Origin: Lithodes maja
Lineage: Eukaryota > Arthropoda > Malacostraca > Decapoda > Lithodidae
NCBI GenBank assembly: GCA_037953745.1
Contig: JBAKBP010013092.1
Coordinates: forward strand, 1 to 64,000
Length of the DNA: 64,000 nucleotides
Direction of reading: 5' to 3'
Part shown: in pieces, positions 1-12,345 of the stretch
Position numbering within the stretch: position 1 is the stretch's first letter
How the letters are laid out: every line of letters starts with the position of its first letter
Made by a program: the position numbers and the translations under genes
The notes under the pieces: generated by a model
The model's input: the letters and a program-made list of their open reading frames with translations, nothing else
The model's database searches: none
Told to the model about the DNA's origin: nothing

Positions 1-125
1 CTAGGTGTCGATTTCTTCCCCAGCATTATATTAAGAAATCCGGCTTCGCCGGAAACATTTTTCTATCGAATAATTTACAAATTTCGCCTGTTGTCAAAAA
101 CATTTAAGAAATATGCTGGCTCGTC
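1..125 (+). repeat. Rep-A dispersed repeat, partial copy
   Basis: The opening bases TAGGTGTCGATTTCTTCC and the segment near 30-110 resemble the middle and end of a roughly 280-bp dispersed repeat, here called Rep-A, seen more fully at 933-1182, 39072-39355, 39602-39915 and (minus strand) 63381-63680. The family has the phrases GGTGTCGATTTTT, GGCGAGCG and CATTTTTCxACCGAA. This copy is cut by the window edge. Class unknown; no coding capacity seen. Confidence 0.4.
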
Positions 126-642
126 AGTAAAGAAAATTGACACCTGGATGGGGATAAACGTCTTAAAACAGTAGGCTGAATGGGGCCAAATGGATACAAG
201 CCAGAGAAAGAGAGAAAAGGAGAGAACAAATGTAGGTCACCCCCTTTAAAACGATGATAAAATAAGTTAGCCTATCATAGATTAAAATAGATTTATATAT
301 ATATTTCATATCGAAAATATGCCTTAGATAGATTAGACGAGATTCAGTTTAGCTAGTCGATGTTAAACTAAGTTAGCATAAACTTAGTTATATATGATGA
401 TGCTATGGACAGGAGGACTGTTAGACAACAAATTAATATAATGATATCAAGTTAAGGTAAGCTAGAATAAGGTAGACTAAGTGATACTAGATAAGACCCA
501 GATATTGTTGAAGGCCATACAATCGATACATCAAGCCACATAATTATGATCCTTTATTTAACACAGCAAACAACCAGGAAAAACAACCAAAAAATATTGT
601 GGTTTGTGTTATTGCCAATGATGATAATTATGAAACAATGTA
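126..642. other. No recognisable feature
   Basis: AT-rich sequence with no open frame of note and no clear repeat structure. Confidence 0.5.
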
Positions 643-880
643 AATACCTCAAGTGATCTATCATCCCTCAGACTACAATACCTCAAGTGATCTATCATCC
701 CTCAGACTACAATACCTCAAGTGATCTATCATCCCTCAGACTACAATACCTCAAGTGATCTATCATCCCTCAGACTACAATACCTCAAGTGATCTATCAT
801 CCCTCAGACTACAATACCTCAAGTGATCTATCATCCCTCAGACTACAATACCTCAAGTGATCTATCATCCCTCAGACTAC
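643..880. repeat. Minisatellite, 34 bp x 7, apparently perfect
   Basis: The unit beginning AATACCTCAAGTGATC and ending CCTCAGACTAC is repeated exactly seven times (7 x 34 = 238 bp) with no difference I could find between copies. Such uniformity suggests recent expansion or gene conversion. The period is not a multiple of three and there is no sign of coding. Confidence 0.95.
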
Positions 881-932
881 AAACTCTCAGCTGAGATATA
901 TTTCATAGTTTATAGTGTCCAGTCGGCCAGCG

Positions 933-1182
933 CGGCTCACTTCATTAAGGGAAGCTTGTTTTTTCTGGATACCCTTCTACCTAGTGTTTAGCCCCATTAG
1001 TTTTGATATTTTAAGAGCTTTTGTGCCACTTAGGTCTCGATTAGTAATAGGAAGCCCGAAATTTAGAAGAAACCGTCCTTCGGCCGAGACATATTTCTAC
1101 CTAAATATTTACAAATGTATCTCGAAGGGGGGTCTGGCGAGTATTTATTTAAACTTGATAGAGATCTTGGGAGAAAACTAAG
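933..1182 (+). repeat. Rep-A dispersed repeat copy
   Basis: Matches the other Rep-A copies across phrases such as TTAGCCCCATTAGTTTTGA, TTTGTGCCACTTAGGT and TACAAATGTATCTCGA, ending in GAGAAAACTAAG. The 88-residue open frame over it has no recognisable domain and is not conserved as a frame in the other copies, so I do not call it a gene. Confidence 0.65.
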
Positions 1183-1440
1183 AATGATAATGAATATATT
1201 GATATATGAACAAATACATGAACAAATTAATACAAATCACCCATTAATATAGTTGGTATATTTTGATAATACTGTTAGTGTGTGTTATGGTGGACACTGA
1301 TGATGGTAGTGGAGTCACTGGGGACAGATCATCGCGGAGCTTCACTGTTCATAACGTTTACCAGGACCAGTCAGTGGGGGTGTAATGACCGGGAACCATA
1401 TCATAATACTGTACGTGGCCAGAGCCTTTGTGGCTGGATG

Positions 1441-1620
1441 GAGTTTGTTTGTGTGTGTGTGTTTGTGTGTGTGTGTTTGTTTGTTGTGTGTGTTTGTTTG
1501 TTGTGTGTGTGTGTGTGTTTGTTTGTGTGTGTGTTTTTTGTTTGTGTGAGTGTGTGTTTTTGTCTGTGTGTGTATGTGTGTGTGTTTGTTTGTGTGTACG
1601 TGTGTGTGTGTGTGTGCTTG
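1441..1620. repeat. Compound (GT)n/(GTTT)n microsatellite
   Basis: About 180 bp of GTGTGT runs interrupted by GTTTGTTT and GTTTTT. Open frames on both strands here translate as Val/Cys or Thr/His strings and are repeat artefacts. Confidence 0.95.
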
Positions 1621-2984
1621 TGCTGACACTCGCGCGGATTCAATGCTTCAAAATATCACTATTCACAGTTCGTACCCAACACCACCTTCAATAACAGCCT
1701 TTTCAGTGTTGGCCTATCGATACCCAGCCTCGCAGCCCGTCATTGTGGCACTGTTGTCTGTGGTAAATGACACTCATTATGATGTTGTTTGGGTAAACCA
1801 CAACCTTTTATCTCTAGTATACCGTCACCGCTGCAAGATAAAAGGATTAATATTTGCCTGGCTTCTTCTCTTGTGGGATATTTGCCACACAGCTTCCAAT
1901 AAGAGACGTGCACTGTCGATAAGGGAAAATAAACGCCGATCGTAACCGTGATAAGAATATATATAACATCGAATATTTAAAAGAAACACCAAATATGAAA
2001 AAGAGCAAACATATCGAGGAGCAAAGGAAGTTCCTAACTTGATTTCCATTATAGTGTGGACAACTGGACATCATAATACTTTGTACCAATATACAATACA
2101 AAAAATGTGTCTTTGATTAAGTATCTCAATATGATATTTGGTTATTTCGCTTTTTTATCATTCCTACAACCCTCTTCCCCTGTTGTACCCTCTCTCGCAC
2201 TTCATCCTCTCTTGCACTGAAATTGTATATTTGTTTCAATTTGTATGTAAAACATATGCCGGCAAGGCAGCACACAGTCTAGTATATGAAGGTAGTAGTT
2301 AATATATTGTGAATGTTATTTCATCTGTATGGTCCATGTAGTCCATTAAATATATATTCTTTAATCGATACAAAGATTCAAATTTTACTCAGAAACAGAA
2401 ACTGAAACATGGGCACGTAGACTAAAACATACAAAAGCCGATAAACACACGAGCTAATATTACGATCGAATTAAGAGTGTAGAATGGTGTTTAGTAGTTA
2501 ATTGCTCTCAATTATCAACTCTTATATACGAAACTCACTCACCATTCAAACATGCTATTCATACCTCCATACAAAGAATCCAAGAGAGGAAAAAAAAAAC
2601 TGCGTAGTCAACTAAACAAAGTCCTAGGTCCATATACTCTATATCTTGACAAGTACCGGGTATGTCAGTTCATTACAAATACCCATAGCTTAGTCTGACT
2701 GTTCCTTTTACTTATATATATTCTAGATCTCAAGTGACGGCGTGTCTCTTCCGTGGATTGACTTCTCTACTGCCAACCTAGAGGTTGGCAGATTGGGAGC
2801 CAAAGTGTCACATTTTTCCTTTGCCCCTCAACTTTCCCTTCATAATTGCTGAGAAGCACAGGGCCTTGGGTGGGGCTTTGGTTTCCCAGGCATTTCCGAA
2901 CCCTCCTCAGCTCCCCGCCTTGTAGTGGCTTCGGTCACCTGGGCTTTATTAGTGGTAAGCAGGAAAGATTTTGTGGAGGCGCTC
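1621..2984. other. No recognisable feature
   Basis: Open frames here are short with no recognisable domain. The only local structure is a perfect 20-nt palindrome at 2771-2790 (TGCCAACCT, AG, AGGTTGGCA). The stretch before 2985 may belong to the LINE tail that follows, but I could not align it. Confidence 0.45.
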
Positions 2985-3068
2985 GGTTATGGCTTTGGCC
3001 TTGCTCGGGACCGTGGGGCTGCTCGGCCAGACAGCCTGAGGAACAGCAACAACAACAACAACAACAAC
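2985..3068 (+). mobile_element. 3' end remnant of a LINE with (CAA)n tail
   Basis: This short piece aligns with the 3' end of the LINE at 31631-34087. Its last codons read A-L-A-L-L-G-T-V-G-L-L-G-Q-T-A-stop, against A-M-A-F-L-R-D-S-G-L-F-G-H-A-A-stop in the larger element, and both stops are followed by GGAACA and a (CAA)n tract. It is a diverged, 5'-truncated relative. The left limit and target duplication are not resolved. Confidence 0.65.
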
Positions 3069-3503
3069 CCTTCAAAACATACCCCTTCCTTCCTCCACAA
3101 TGCTCTTCACATTATCAAACACAATCTCTCTCTCTCTTCCATATAGCCTTCCTAAATTGAATAAATTACTTTACTAATAACCAGAACACAGAAAATAAAT
3201 GTGTCATAGCATCTTCTAAGGGTTAGGAAAGGGTCAACTATACACTTTGAATAAAATTATAGGATGTAAACAGTATGTTCAGCAATACCTACATAATATC
3301 TGGCGACACTGATCAATGTTCTTAGTTTGGGAGAGTTCAGAAAAAAACGGTGAATATATTCAACACTAACTTTATAATTTCCTTCATGATATAAATGTCT
3401 TCAGGTGATATACAAAACCTGCAAGGGTCATAATCTCTAACCTTCTTTCTCGTTAACTGGAATGGTGGGTCAGGAGTGAGCCTTTATTTGGGGTTCTACT
3501 ATT
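3069..3503. other. No recognisable feature
   Basis: AT-rich sequence with no coding or repeat signal I can support. Confidence 0.45.
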
Positions 3504-3570
3504 TTTACAATAATTAAGACCTGATCACCTCACTTGGATCGTACGGTCTGAATGGTCCACAAATGTATGT
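3504..3570 (+). repeat. Dispersed ~65-bp repeat, copy 1
   Basis: Shares the order AATTAAG, CCTGA, CACCTC, CTTGGATCGTA, GGTCTG, GGTC and ATGTA with 6204-6279 in the same orientation. It may be the 3' end of a LINE, but only two short copies are visible, so the class is open. Confidence 0.5.
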
Positions 3571-3668
3571 GCTTCACTGTACATCAACTAATGACCTGTC
3601 ATATATTGATGTTATATCAGTAATGTTGGATATCATTCTATTCCTTCGCGGTAATTAGCGGTACAGTT

Positions 3669-3707
3669 TGATGATGATGATGATGATGATAATGATGATG
3701 ATGATGG
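3669..3707. repeat. (GAT)n microsatellite
   Basis: About a dozen GAT units with one AAT interruption. Confidence 0.95.
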
Positions 3708-4411
3708 CGGGACAGGCTGGCTCCCTTCCTCTCTTGTATAATTAAATGGGATTGCCTTTGATGGCTCGGTATAAAAGGCACCCAAATTATATAATCGAAT
3801 GACTACAATGTTGGATGAATTAGTTTTGTTGGTGTATTTCCGGCACCGGTGTGATCAACGTTTCATTATAGGTCAGGTAAACATTTATTTCTTAGTATAT
3901 TTTTCCGGACATATGTTGTTCAACTCTTGTACTGCATGTAGTCTTTCATGCTTAGTATATATACAATATTGATCTTTGAATATAGTGCAATGCTATCATG
4001 GTAAACTATTCAGTCAGGAAAAAGGATCATAATAAATGCTGTTAAGTATATCCACAATGCATTATTTCCTTTAACTCAATGACTAATAAGGGCTAAAAAA
4101 CGTAATGTTAAGAATTATTTCATAATCATAATTCCTAATAAACATATTTCATTACCATTGTATCGTGTCCAAAGATCGAATCTATAGACTATAAAAACCT
4201 ATAGCCTATATGAAAAGAGAGTTGGAAAGAGCAACTGCAATAGAAAAATATGAAACTCATTAAATTAATACAATTATGACTTTCAATAGGCTATATGACT
4301 GTAGAGTGTAATTTCCAGTTGTGTTTCATTATATAAGTATATTCCCTCTGTATAAAGCCTAATTATGCCACCACAACAAATGTAGGGAAGTATATAGATT
4401 AGCAATTCAGT
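3708..4411. other. No recognisable feature
   Basis: AT-rich, no supported gene or repeat. Confidence 0.5.
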
Positions 4412-4770
4412 ACATACATACATACATACATAACATTTTAAGACCGAGTGTTCCACACATACATGCAGTTTCAGTCTCTTGTCCTAATGGCGGCATTCCA
4501 GGCAACCCTGTTAAGGGCTGCTTCACTTGTCAAATTCTTGGATTTGAGATCGGCACGTATAGTCCGATCCCAGGTCTTCCTCGGTCCACCCCTTGGTGCA
4601 GCTCCCGCCACAATCACAGACCTGCATTTTTTCACCCAATTTTGTTCATCCATTCTCTCCACGTGTCCATATTATTATTACCATCCCAGTCTACTTGTAT
4701 GCATCACCTCTCTAATACTCTTTATACCTAAACGTCTCCTCAGCTCAACATTTGTTATTCTATCCTGTAC
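4412..4770 (-). mobile_element. 5'-truncated LINE fragment, ORF2 C-terminus
   Basis: Read on the minus strand, the sequence gives pieces typical of the extreme C-terminus of LINE ORF2 proteins: LRRRLGIKSIREVMHTSRLG, then (after a frame break near 4665) MERMDEQNWVKKCRS, then PRGGPRKTWDRTIRADLKS. The 63-residue frame at 4471-4662 covers the last part. The element ends in a (TATG)n tail, seen as (CATA)n on the plus strand at 4412-4433. No reverse transcriptase core remains. The exact clade cannot be told from this fragment. Confidence 0.8.
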
Positions 4771-6090
4771 AGGAGATAGTTCACTAAAAGACTTGTGTAT
4801 TGATTATTATCACAATGCAGCAATATAACAAGTTTTAGGCGACACACAGTTTATCCAGTATTTCCTCTGTTTATCTGGTATTAACACTGCTTTAAAAACA
4901 TACGAAATTATAGGTATGAGCAACAGGACATTCCCCGGGTTTCAAAAAATCTCACTTGATTTAGTTAAGGCATTTGTTGCGACTAACTTGATCTTAAGAG
5001 TGGTGAGGCAGCTCTGTCCCCGGTGCTAACATAACGTGGTGCCCACAAAGCTGTAATGCTGGCGGCGTTGCTGATAGTGTAAACTCAATGATGGTTTAAA
5101 CCAAGCGGAGAGAAAGTTGTATAGTTATCTACTTGCTCATAACTCATGGTTTAAACTCAACTCCCAGAGGTCCAAAACACCGTATCAGTCAACAAGAGGT
5201 GTTAAGCACATCGGTGGCAAAAACAGTCATTTGTTGTTCATCCTCAGTAGTCATAATTACTTGGTCTGACAATCAAGGAGGCAAGTTACCAGTAGGAATG
5301 GCACTTGCATAATGGGAGGGAGGCCCAGTAGTTCGTCCTTATGGCCTGAAGGTGCAGGCAGGGTGTCTCAGCTTTTAATTAGGCAGCTTGTTTACAATGT
5401 GAGCGACGATGATGAAAGCCGATATGCTTGATTCTTAATTAGATTGCATAACAAAGTAGGTTGAGAAAAAAATATAGGACTAGTTTTAAAAGACATGACG
5501 TTCTCCATTCTAAGACATTTGTATTATTATCTGTTTTTGGATATAATTTTCTTTCACAAGTAATGTATAAAAGATGCTAAAGTTTTGATATTTGCACACC
5601 ATGTATGCTGAAAATAATAAGAAAATACACTTACCTAGACATACGGTACATCTCCAGTACATGTCTGGGGTATTAGTCATGAGTGTTATATCGTTGATAA
5701 ACAGCCACTGTGAGTAAAGTGTTTATTTGTCATGAGTATCAGGGGTAATCAGTCACCACAAGTAACAAAAAGTAACTTAAACTTTGCGAGTGAAAACTTT
5801 AAAACGGCCATGTCCTTTAAAAGGGTATAAATATTCATATCCCTCAAGTTGATGAGGAGAAACGAATAATATTCAGAACGAAATATATCAAACCGAAAGA
5901 GAACGAAAAAAAGGGATAGAGTAAGAGTTAGTGAGCGTTCTTAGACAAAAGGCCGCTGCGGCCTTTTAACCTTGACTGAACAGAAAGTTACGAGGGCCCT
6001 TCTCAAGTGTCTCTCATGATGGGGGGGATACTAGCAGATCGACTATAGTAAAACGTTTTTATAGTAAGAGTTGCATCGTCATCATTATCT

Positions 6091-6091
<1 letters not shown>
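4771..6091. other. No gene; one short perfect hairpin
   Basis: No coding signal. At 5947-5967 there is a perfect inverted repeat with 10-bp arms (AAAAGGCCGC, T, GCGGCCTTTT); it is followed by A/T-rich sequence but no gene end is adjacent, so I do not call it a terminator. Confidence 0.5.

Positions 6092-6142
<51 letters not shown>
6092..6142. repeat. (CT)n microsatellite
   Basis: About 25 uninterrupted CT units, followed by a CTTCTTCTC run. A shorter (CT)n follows at 6281-6296. Confidence 0.95.
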
Positions 6143-6146
<4 letters not shown>

Positions 6147-6203
6147 TCTCCTTCTTCTTTGCTATCCTTTCCTTCCACTGTCCCTTATTCTCGGGTTAGC
6201 TAT

Positions 6204-6279
6204 CTTTCTACTAGAATTAAGTCCTGACCACCTCGCTTGGATCGTAAGGTCTGTGTGGTCTATGTAAATATATGTAAAT
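6204..6279 (+). repeat. Dispersed ~65-bp repeat, copy 2
   Basis: Partner of 3504-3570, same orientation, ending in a TATGTAAATATATGTAAATC stretch just before a (CT)n run. Shared end position of the similarity would fit a LINE 3' end. Confidence 0.5.
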
Positions 6280-6296
6280 CTCTCTCTCTCTCTCTG

Positions 6297-6773
6297 TCAG
6301 TATATTAGCTTTGGGAGCCCCTCTAGCAATCAATGGGGCAAGGTCTATATCAGTTAACCTTTAGACTTCTAAAACTACTTGCTGAACTAAATCATTATCA
6401 TCTTCTACATAAAGCCAGACTAAAAGAGAGACAAGCTTCCTGGTATCCTGAAGGAGTTAATAAGTTGTCTGGACTGTTTGTTATGGTTTGTCCCCCAACT
6501 GGTGACACAGTGTAACACTTCCCGAGGGTTAGGATTTTCTCGGGGCCGCACAGGTCACAATAAAACTGTTTACGTTACAACCAACAAGACGGTGAAAGGC
6601 AGGCTTTGAATTGGTTCTAAGAATACCATTATTTAAATACACACATTAGATATGTTTTACGCGTGTGTTAAAATAGGCACAGTAGGCACACATCTTATTA
6701 AACTCTCAATCTCCAGTAATATTCATCTTAAAAACATGAAAACAACTTGTAATATATACAGTACATGCACACT

Positions 6774-6780
<7 letters not shown>
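6297..6780. other. No recognisable feature
   Basis: Two short open frames occur here, without a domain or codon pattern I can support. Confidence 0.45.

Positions 6781-6818
<38 letters not shown>
6781..6818. repeat. (AT)n microsatellite
   Basis: About 19 uninterrupted AT units. Confidence 0.95.
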
Positions 6819-6821
<3 letters not shown>

Positions 6822-6996
6822 TAACACAGATAACTTATGATTTCTATCAATTGCATTACTTACTGAAGAAGATAAATAAATATATGCTATACAGTAGTAT
6901 GGCCTGAATATTATGTAACCTTACAATTCAAGATTCATATCGAAAGTTATGCCTAGGATCATATTTAAGGTGTGTGTATGTGTGCGTGTGTGTGTG

Positions 6997-7187
6997 TTAC
7001 TCAGTTACTTGTTCGTCAAGGGGAATCCACGCAATGCGAGCTAAGCTCATTATTATCGCGCCTCCTTAACTGGGAATGTATTGCGTGAAATGCATGTTAA
7101 GTGTTTTATGTACTGTTGGAATGGCTGTGGATGTGTGTGTAGTCTGTATTTTAGCCAATTGGCGACATCGGAAACGAAGGCTTAGGG
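6997..7187 (+). repeat. Rep-B dispersed repeat, copy 1
   Basis: A roughly 190-bp block that recurs in inverted orientation at 40485-40677 with only scattered differences. Shared phrases include TCAAGGGGAATCCACGCAAT, GCGCGATAATAATGAGC (in complement) and CGAAGGCTTAGGGT. Here it is flanked by (GT)n on both sides. No long open frame spans it; class unknown. Confidence 0.85.
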
Positions 7188-7740
7188 TGTGTGTGTGTGT
7201 GTGTGTGTGGATGGGGTGGGGGGTTGTTGGGGGAGGCTGCTCCGTAGACCTCCATCAAACATAAATTAAACATCGCCAAGACTTAGATCAAGACGTTGAG
7301 TCAGCCAGACTATGGCTGCGTCAGCACTCAGCATAGAGACCATAAGACCGACCCAGTTCCCTTCCCAATGCTCAAGGGTGACAGTAACAGGCTGTAGTGC
7401 TTGGATATAATTATATTAACGTTATGAGGTGGAAGCGATCTTGGGACTACTGGATGGTAATCCAAATACACTATCAGCTCGCTGAATAGCTGGAAATAAA
7501 CATAATGGGATTGAACTGCTGCACACCAAATAACACAGTCCTCCCAGTATGCCTTAATAGCTTAATAGTAGGTATACCATTTATCAGCCAACACAGGCTC
7601 CAAAGGTCCAGTTAAAACACGGGTATAATTGAGGGCTATGGCTGGGTCTGTCTGTCTGGCCCAGTTATCGATCTGATTGGCTATGTATTTGTCTGTGTGT
7701 TTGTCTCTCTACCTGCCCTCCTTTGTACCCCCATATTGTC
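7188..7740. other. Short (GT)n then no recognisable feature
   Basis: A (GT)n run occupies about 7190-7208; the rest shows no supported feature. Confidence 0.5.
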
Positions 7741-8394
7741 TAGCTACCTATCCATTACTATATAACTACCTATCAGTCTATCTTCTAACTATCCATTAAC
7801 TATATAACTACCTATCAGTCTATCTTCTACCTAACCATTAACTATATAACTACCTATCAGTCTATCTTCTACCTAACCATTAACTATATAACTATCTATC
7901 AGTCTATCTTCTACCTATCCATTAACTATATAGCTACCTATCAGTCTATCTTCTAACTATCCATTAACTATATAACTACCTATCAGTCTATCTTCTAACT
8001 ATCCATTAACTATATAACTACCTATCAGTCTGTCTTCTACCTATCCATTAACTATATAACTACCTATCAGTCTATCTTCTACCTATCCATTAACTATATA
8101 ACTACCTATCAGTCTATCTTCTACCCATCCATTAACTATATAACTACCTATCAGTCTATCTTCTACCTAACCATTAATTATATAACTACCTATCAGTCTA
8201 TCTTCTACCTATCCATTAACTATATAACTACCTATCAGTCTATCTTCTACCCATCCATTATCTATATAACTACCTATCAGTCTATCTTCTACCAAACCAT
8301 TAATTATATAACTACCTATCAGTCTATCTTCTACCTATCCATTAACTATATAACTACCTATCAGTCTATCTTCTACCTATCCATTAACTATATA
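7741..8394. repeat. Minisatellite, 42-bp unit, ~15 copies (left part)
   Basis: The unit runs CCATTAACTATATAACTACC then TATCAGTCTATCTTCTACCTAT, with single-base variants such as TAACCATT and CCATCCATT. The period of 42 bp was checked at successive CCATTA starts (7793, 7835). The array is interrupted at 8394 by an I-like LINE and resumes at 15301. Confidence 0.95.
8384..8394. repeat. Left target-site duplication of I-like LINE copy 1
   Basis: TTAACTATATA here is repeated exactly at 15301-15311. Keeping one copy rebuilds a normal 42-bp minisatellite unit, so this is a genuine 11-bp target duplication rather than the array's own periodicity. Confidence 0.9.
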
Positions 8395-8538
8395 TTATTA
8401 TTAAAATAGGGATTCGCACCAAGCCTAAAAAGACTATGTGGCACCAAAAGAAACTTTGTGGAAAAAAAAAAAACATCGGAGGTGTTGTGGGGCAGGGCGC
8501 ACGACGGAGTAGAGGAGAAGAAGACTAGGAAACACTAA

Positions 8539-11500
8539 TTAAAGAAGCTGAAGGAGACGGGTATGGAGGAGAAACCGCATAAGATGTGGGAGGGAGAAAG
8601 TGGGGGACTCTCCGAGCAAATCGGCTAAGACAAGGGGGCGATTAAGGGAGGATATGAAGGGGAATGCCTGCCGTCGGGCATTGGAGAAACGCGGACAGTC
8701 GATCAGGAGATGCTGGACAGACACTGGAATATGGCAGCAAGGACAGAGCGTGGGGACATCACAGGACATCAAATGACCATGCGTGAGCCTGGTGTGGCCG
8801 AGCCGAAGACGGGCTAGAGCTGTCTCCCATCGACGATTGCGATGAGAGGAAGACTTCCAAGGGAGGACGGAAGGTTTGACAGAACGCAGTTTGACATCAG
8901 ACACCCTCATGGAGGTCCATTCGTCCTGCCAGCGCTGACGTAGTAATTGAGTAACACGAGGGAAGTAATCAGATGCAGGAATACGTCATGGCACGAGTCG
9001 GTGAGAGGTAATAGCAGAGCGGGCGAAAAAATCAACCCGCTCATTGCCAGGCACACCAACATGACTCGGGACCCAACAGAAAGACAGGGACTTCAATTTA
9101 GTAGCGATGCGGAACAACCATTCTTGAATCTCCAGCACTAAGGGGTTAACAGCGGGAAGAGACTGAATACTCTGAAGAGCACTAAGGGAGTCACTAAAAA
9201 TTACAAAGGTATGCAGGTGTGAACAAAAAATAGGACGTAGGGCAAATAAAATAGCAAATAACTCGGCCATAAAGACACTAGCACATGATTGGATGTGACG
9301 TTGGAAGGTCCGGTCCGGGAACACAACCGCAAACCCTGTACCGGCGGAGGTCTTGGAACCATCAGTGTACACTGGAACGGCTGAAGAGTGGCGTGCAGAT
9401 GTTCCGTAAACTGAGCATAAAGCAACTGTGGGGTTGAAGAGGCCTTAGAGGGGGGGAGGGCAGCTGTACAAACGGTAGGGCGAGGGAGTAGCCATGGGGG
9501 GAACTCCGACTGTCTGAGGGGTAGCACCAATGGAATGGGAAAAGAGAAGGAGGCCAGTAAAGCAGAGACCCGACCGGGGAACGAAGTAGCAGACACTGAT
9601 GGGGCTAAGCCGCAAGCCGTGGGAGGAAAACCAGCCGAACTGTGTTGCAGAAGGCGAAGATGACATCGAAGGGTCAGTTTATCCCGCCTGGATGATAGCG
9701 GTGGGACACCCGACTCAGCATGAAGGCTAATAACCGGAGTAGAGCGAAAAGCCCCTAGCGACAAGCGCAGACCGTGATGGTGAAGGGAGTCTAGGCGCTT
9801 AAGGTTTGTACGCGCAGCGGAGGCATATACCTGGCAGCCATAATCGATCTTGGAGAGAATAAGCGTTGTATGGAGGCGCAGAAGAGTCGTCCGGTCCGCA
9901 CCCCAAGACAAGTGGCTAAGGGTTTGTAAGAGTTGAAGCCGTCGGGTGGTGGAGGTCAGTAACGAAGTAATGTGCGGGTACCATGTCAACCGAGTATCGA
10001 AAATGAGACCCAAGAATGGAGCTGAGGACCTGTAAGGCAGAGGGCGGTTATACAACGTAAGAACAGGATGCGGGACTGTATGGCGTTTTGTGAAGACGAC
10101 GGCACAAGATTTCGAGGGCGAAAACCGAAAACCATGGGCCGTAGCCCACTGCGCAGCTGCATCAATGGCCCGCTGCATGAGATGTTGTAGGGCAGCGATA
10201 TCCAAACCCACAGCGTAAATAGCGAAGTCGTCCACATACAAAGAAGCACGGACACCAAGAGGGAGGGAAGAAATAATACCATTAATAGCTAGGATAAAAA
10301 GGATGGTACTAAGAACACAACCCTGTGGGACACCGTCGTGTTGGGGGTATGTTCGTGAGAATGTATTCTGAAGCTTGACTCGGAAAGTACGATCACGGAG
10401 AAAGTTCTGCAAGAATACCGCCATGTTGCCAGACACACCAGAACGTAAAAGGGTACGAAGGATGTTGTATTTCCAGGCAGTATCATACGCTTTTTCAAGA
10501 TCGAAGAATACAGCTAAAACCGACTTAGTGTCCGAAAAGGCATCGCGGATAGAAGTCGCCAATCTCAATAATGGGTCCAAAGTACTACGGCCCTTGCGAA
10601 AGCCATATTGAAAAGGTGACAGGATGCTTCTTGATTCCAGGAGCCACATTAAGCGGGAGTGAACCATGCGTTCTAATAATTTGCCGACACAACTGACCAG
10701 GGCAATGGGACGGTAATCTGCTGGTGCATGGCCCGACTTACCCGGCTTAAGGAATGGGAGAAGGATGGCATGTCTCCACCCAGCCGGAAAAAAGCCTGTG
10801 GACCACAGACGGTTGTAGATGGACAAGAGAAAGCCAAGCGCAGGTGGAGATAAGTGCTTCAGCATCAAGTAATGGACACCGTCAGGGCCTTCACATGTAT
10901 CCTTACAGGCTCCCAGGCTAGACTCAAGCTCAGCCCGGGAGAAGGGGGCATTGAAAAACTGATCAGATGATAAGGCGAAGTCAAGTCGCCTAAGTTCAGA
11001 ACGGCGTTTATGCATCTGGAAGGAGGGCGGGAGATGGGAGCCAGTGCTAACATCACTGAAATGTTGTCCCAACATATTGGCCACCAGAGACGGATCGCCC
11101 ACAATGCCAGTGTTGGTATGGAGGACAGGGGCCGGCGTAGGCGCATGTTTCCCTGCAATCTTCCTGACGCGAGACCAGACTTGCGGAACAGGTGTATCTG
11201 CGTTGATAGTAGAGGCATACGACATCCAGCTAGATTTTTTAGCAGAGCGGATTGTACGACGGAAGACGGCATTAGCCTGTTTGAAAAGAGTATACGCATC
11301 CCGCTCATATGGAGAGCCTTTTTTCCGACGGAAACTCTTCCACTTGGCTCTTTTATTGCGTAAAGCCGAAGTGCACTGAGCAGTCCACCACGGTACACAC
11401 TTAGAAGACATACTCCGAGTGGTGCGTGGAATACAAGTATAGGCAGCATGGAGCACAAACATCAGGAAACTGGCAAGCATGGCATCAGGGTCCGGGAAAG

Positions 11501-12224
11501 CAGGGGTCGGATTAGACGGAACGGCGAGATCAGCGAAAGATGTCCAGTCGGCACGATCGAAACACCAACGGGGAGGGCGTGGCACTGGGGAGTAAGACGT
11601 AGGGGAGAGGACAATCGGGAAGTGGTCAGTCGCACAGTAATCATTAAAGACCTTCCAAGTAAAATCCAAGGATAGTGTAGGGGAACACAGAGACAAGTCA
11701 ATACATGAGAAGGTACGGGTGCCGCTATCAAAATGCGTAGAGGAACCAGTGTTTAAAAGAAATAAATCGTGTGTACGAATCAGAGCCTCAAGGGAACGAC
11801 CCCGTGTATTAACGGTAGAGTCACCCCACAGGGAATGCCTGCAATTAAAATCCCCTAAAAGGAGGAAAGGTGGAGGTAATAGAGAAAGGATCCTGTTTAA
11901 TTCTGGAACATCAAGCGGGATCGAGGGGGAAAGGTATATGGAAACTACTGTAAGCCAGCGGGAAAGGAACACTCTGGCAAGCGTGCATTTAAGAGAGGTA
12001 CGGATAGTTAACTGAGACACTGGGACATCAAGATGTACGAGGAGGCAAGTAGCATACTGGGAATGGGGAGAACTTATATAGGAGTAAAAAGGAATTGGGG
12101 AGGGGGCATTAGATAAACGCGATTCTTGTAAACTAATAACAAGTGGGCTAAACCTAGAGATAAGGTAACGAAGATCAACACGATGTGCTGCAAAACTACG
12201 AATGTTCCATTGTAAAATGGACAT
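8539..12224 (-). pseudogene. ORF2 polyprotein (endonuclease, reverse transcriptase, RNase H), broken
   Basis: The enzyme that nicks target DNA, copies the element's RNA at the nick and degrades the RNA strand. I start at the ATG at 12224 (MSILQWNIRS), where endonuclease homology begins; the open frame itself reaches 12317. Endonuclease: QWNIRS, LQESRL, LLLGDFNCRHSLWGD (near residue 120), SCIDLSL, ATDHFPIVL. Reverse transcriptase: ADYRPIALVS, QYGFRKGRSTLDPLL, FFDLEKAYDTAWK, GVPQGCVLSTILF and catalytic YVDD near residue 661. RNase H: YTDGSKTSAGTGF, AELFAILFAL, FSDSLSAL, WVPSHVGVPGNERVD. The C-terminus carries a CPCC...H...DCPRF cysteine-histidine cluster. Two lesions: a 1-nt deletion near 9395, judged against copy 2, which puts RNase H out of frame, and a CGA-to-TGA stop at 8986-8988. 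The reverse transcriptase part is still open. Confidence 0.93.
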
Positions 12225-12345
12225 TATAAAGACAAAAATGATTAAAAAGAAGACGCGTACAAGAGGGAAGAAAAGACGTACACTATATACAATATATTTA
12301 CAAAATACAGGTAACACTGTGGGTGGAAAATATAGCCAAGAGAGG

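Noticed and set aside
1282..1945. Several open frames on both strands over the (GT)n tract
   Set aside because: They translate to Val/Cys or His/Thr strings dictated by the microsatellite.
5947..5967. Transcription terminator hairpin
   Set aside because: No gene ends nearby and the setting is not bacterial; it is simply a perfect short palindrome.
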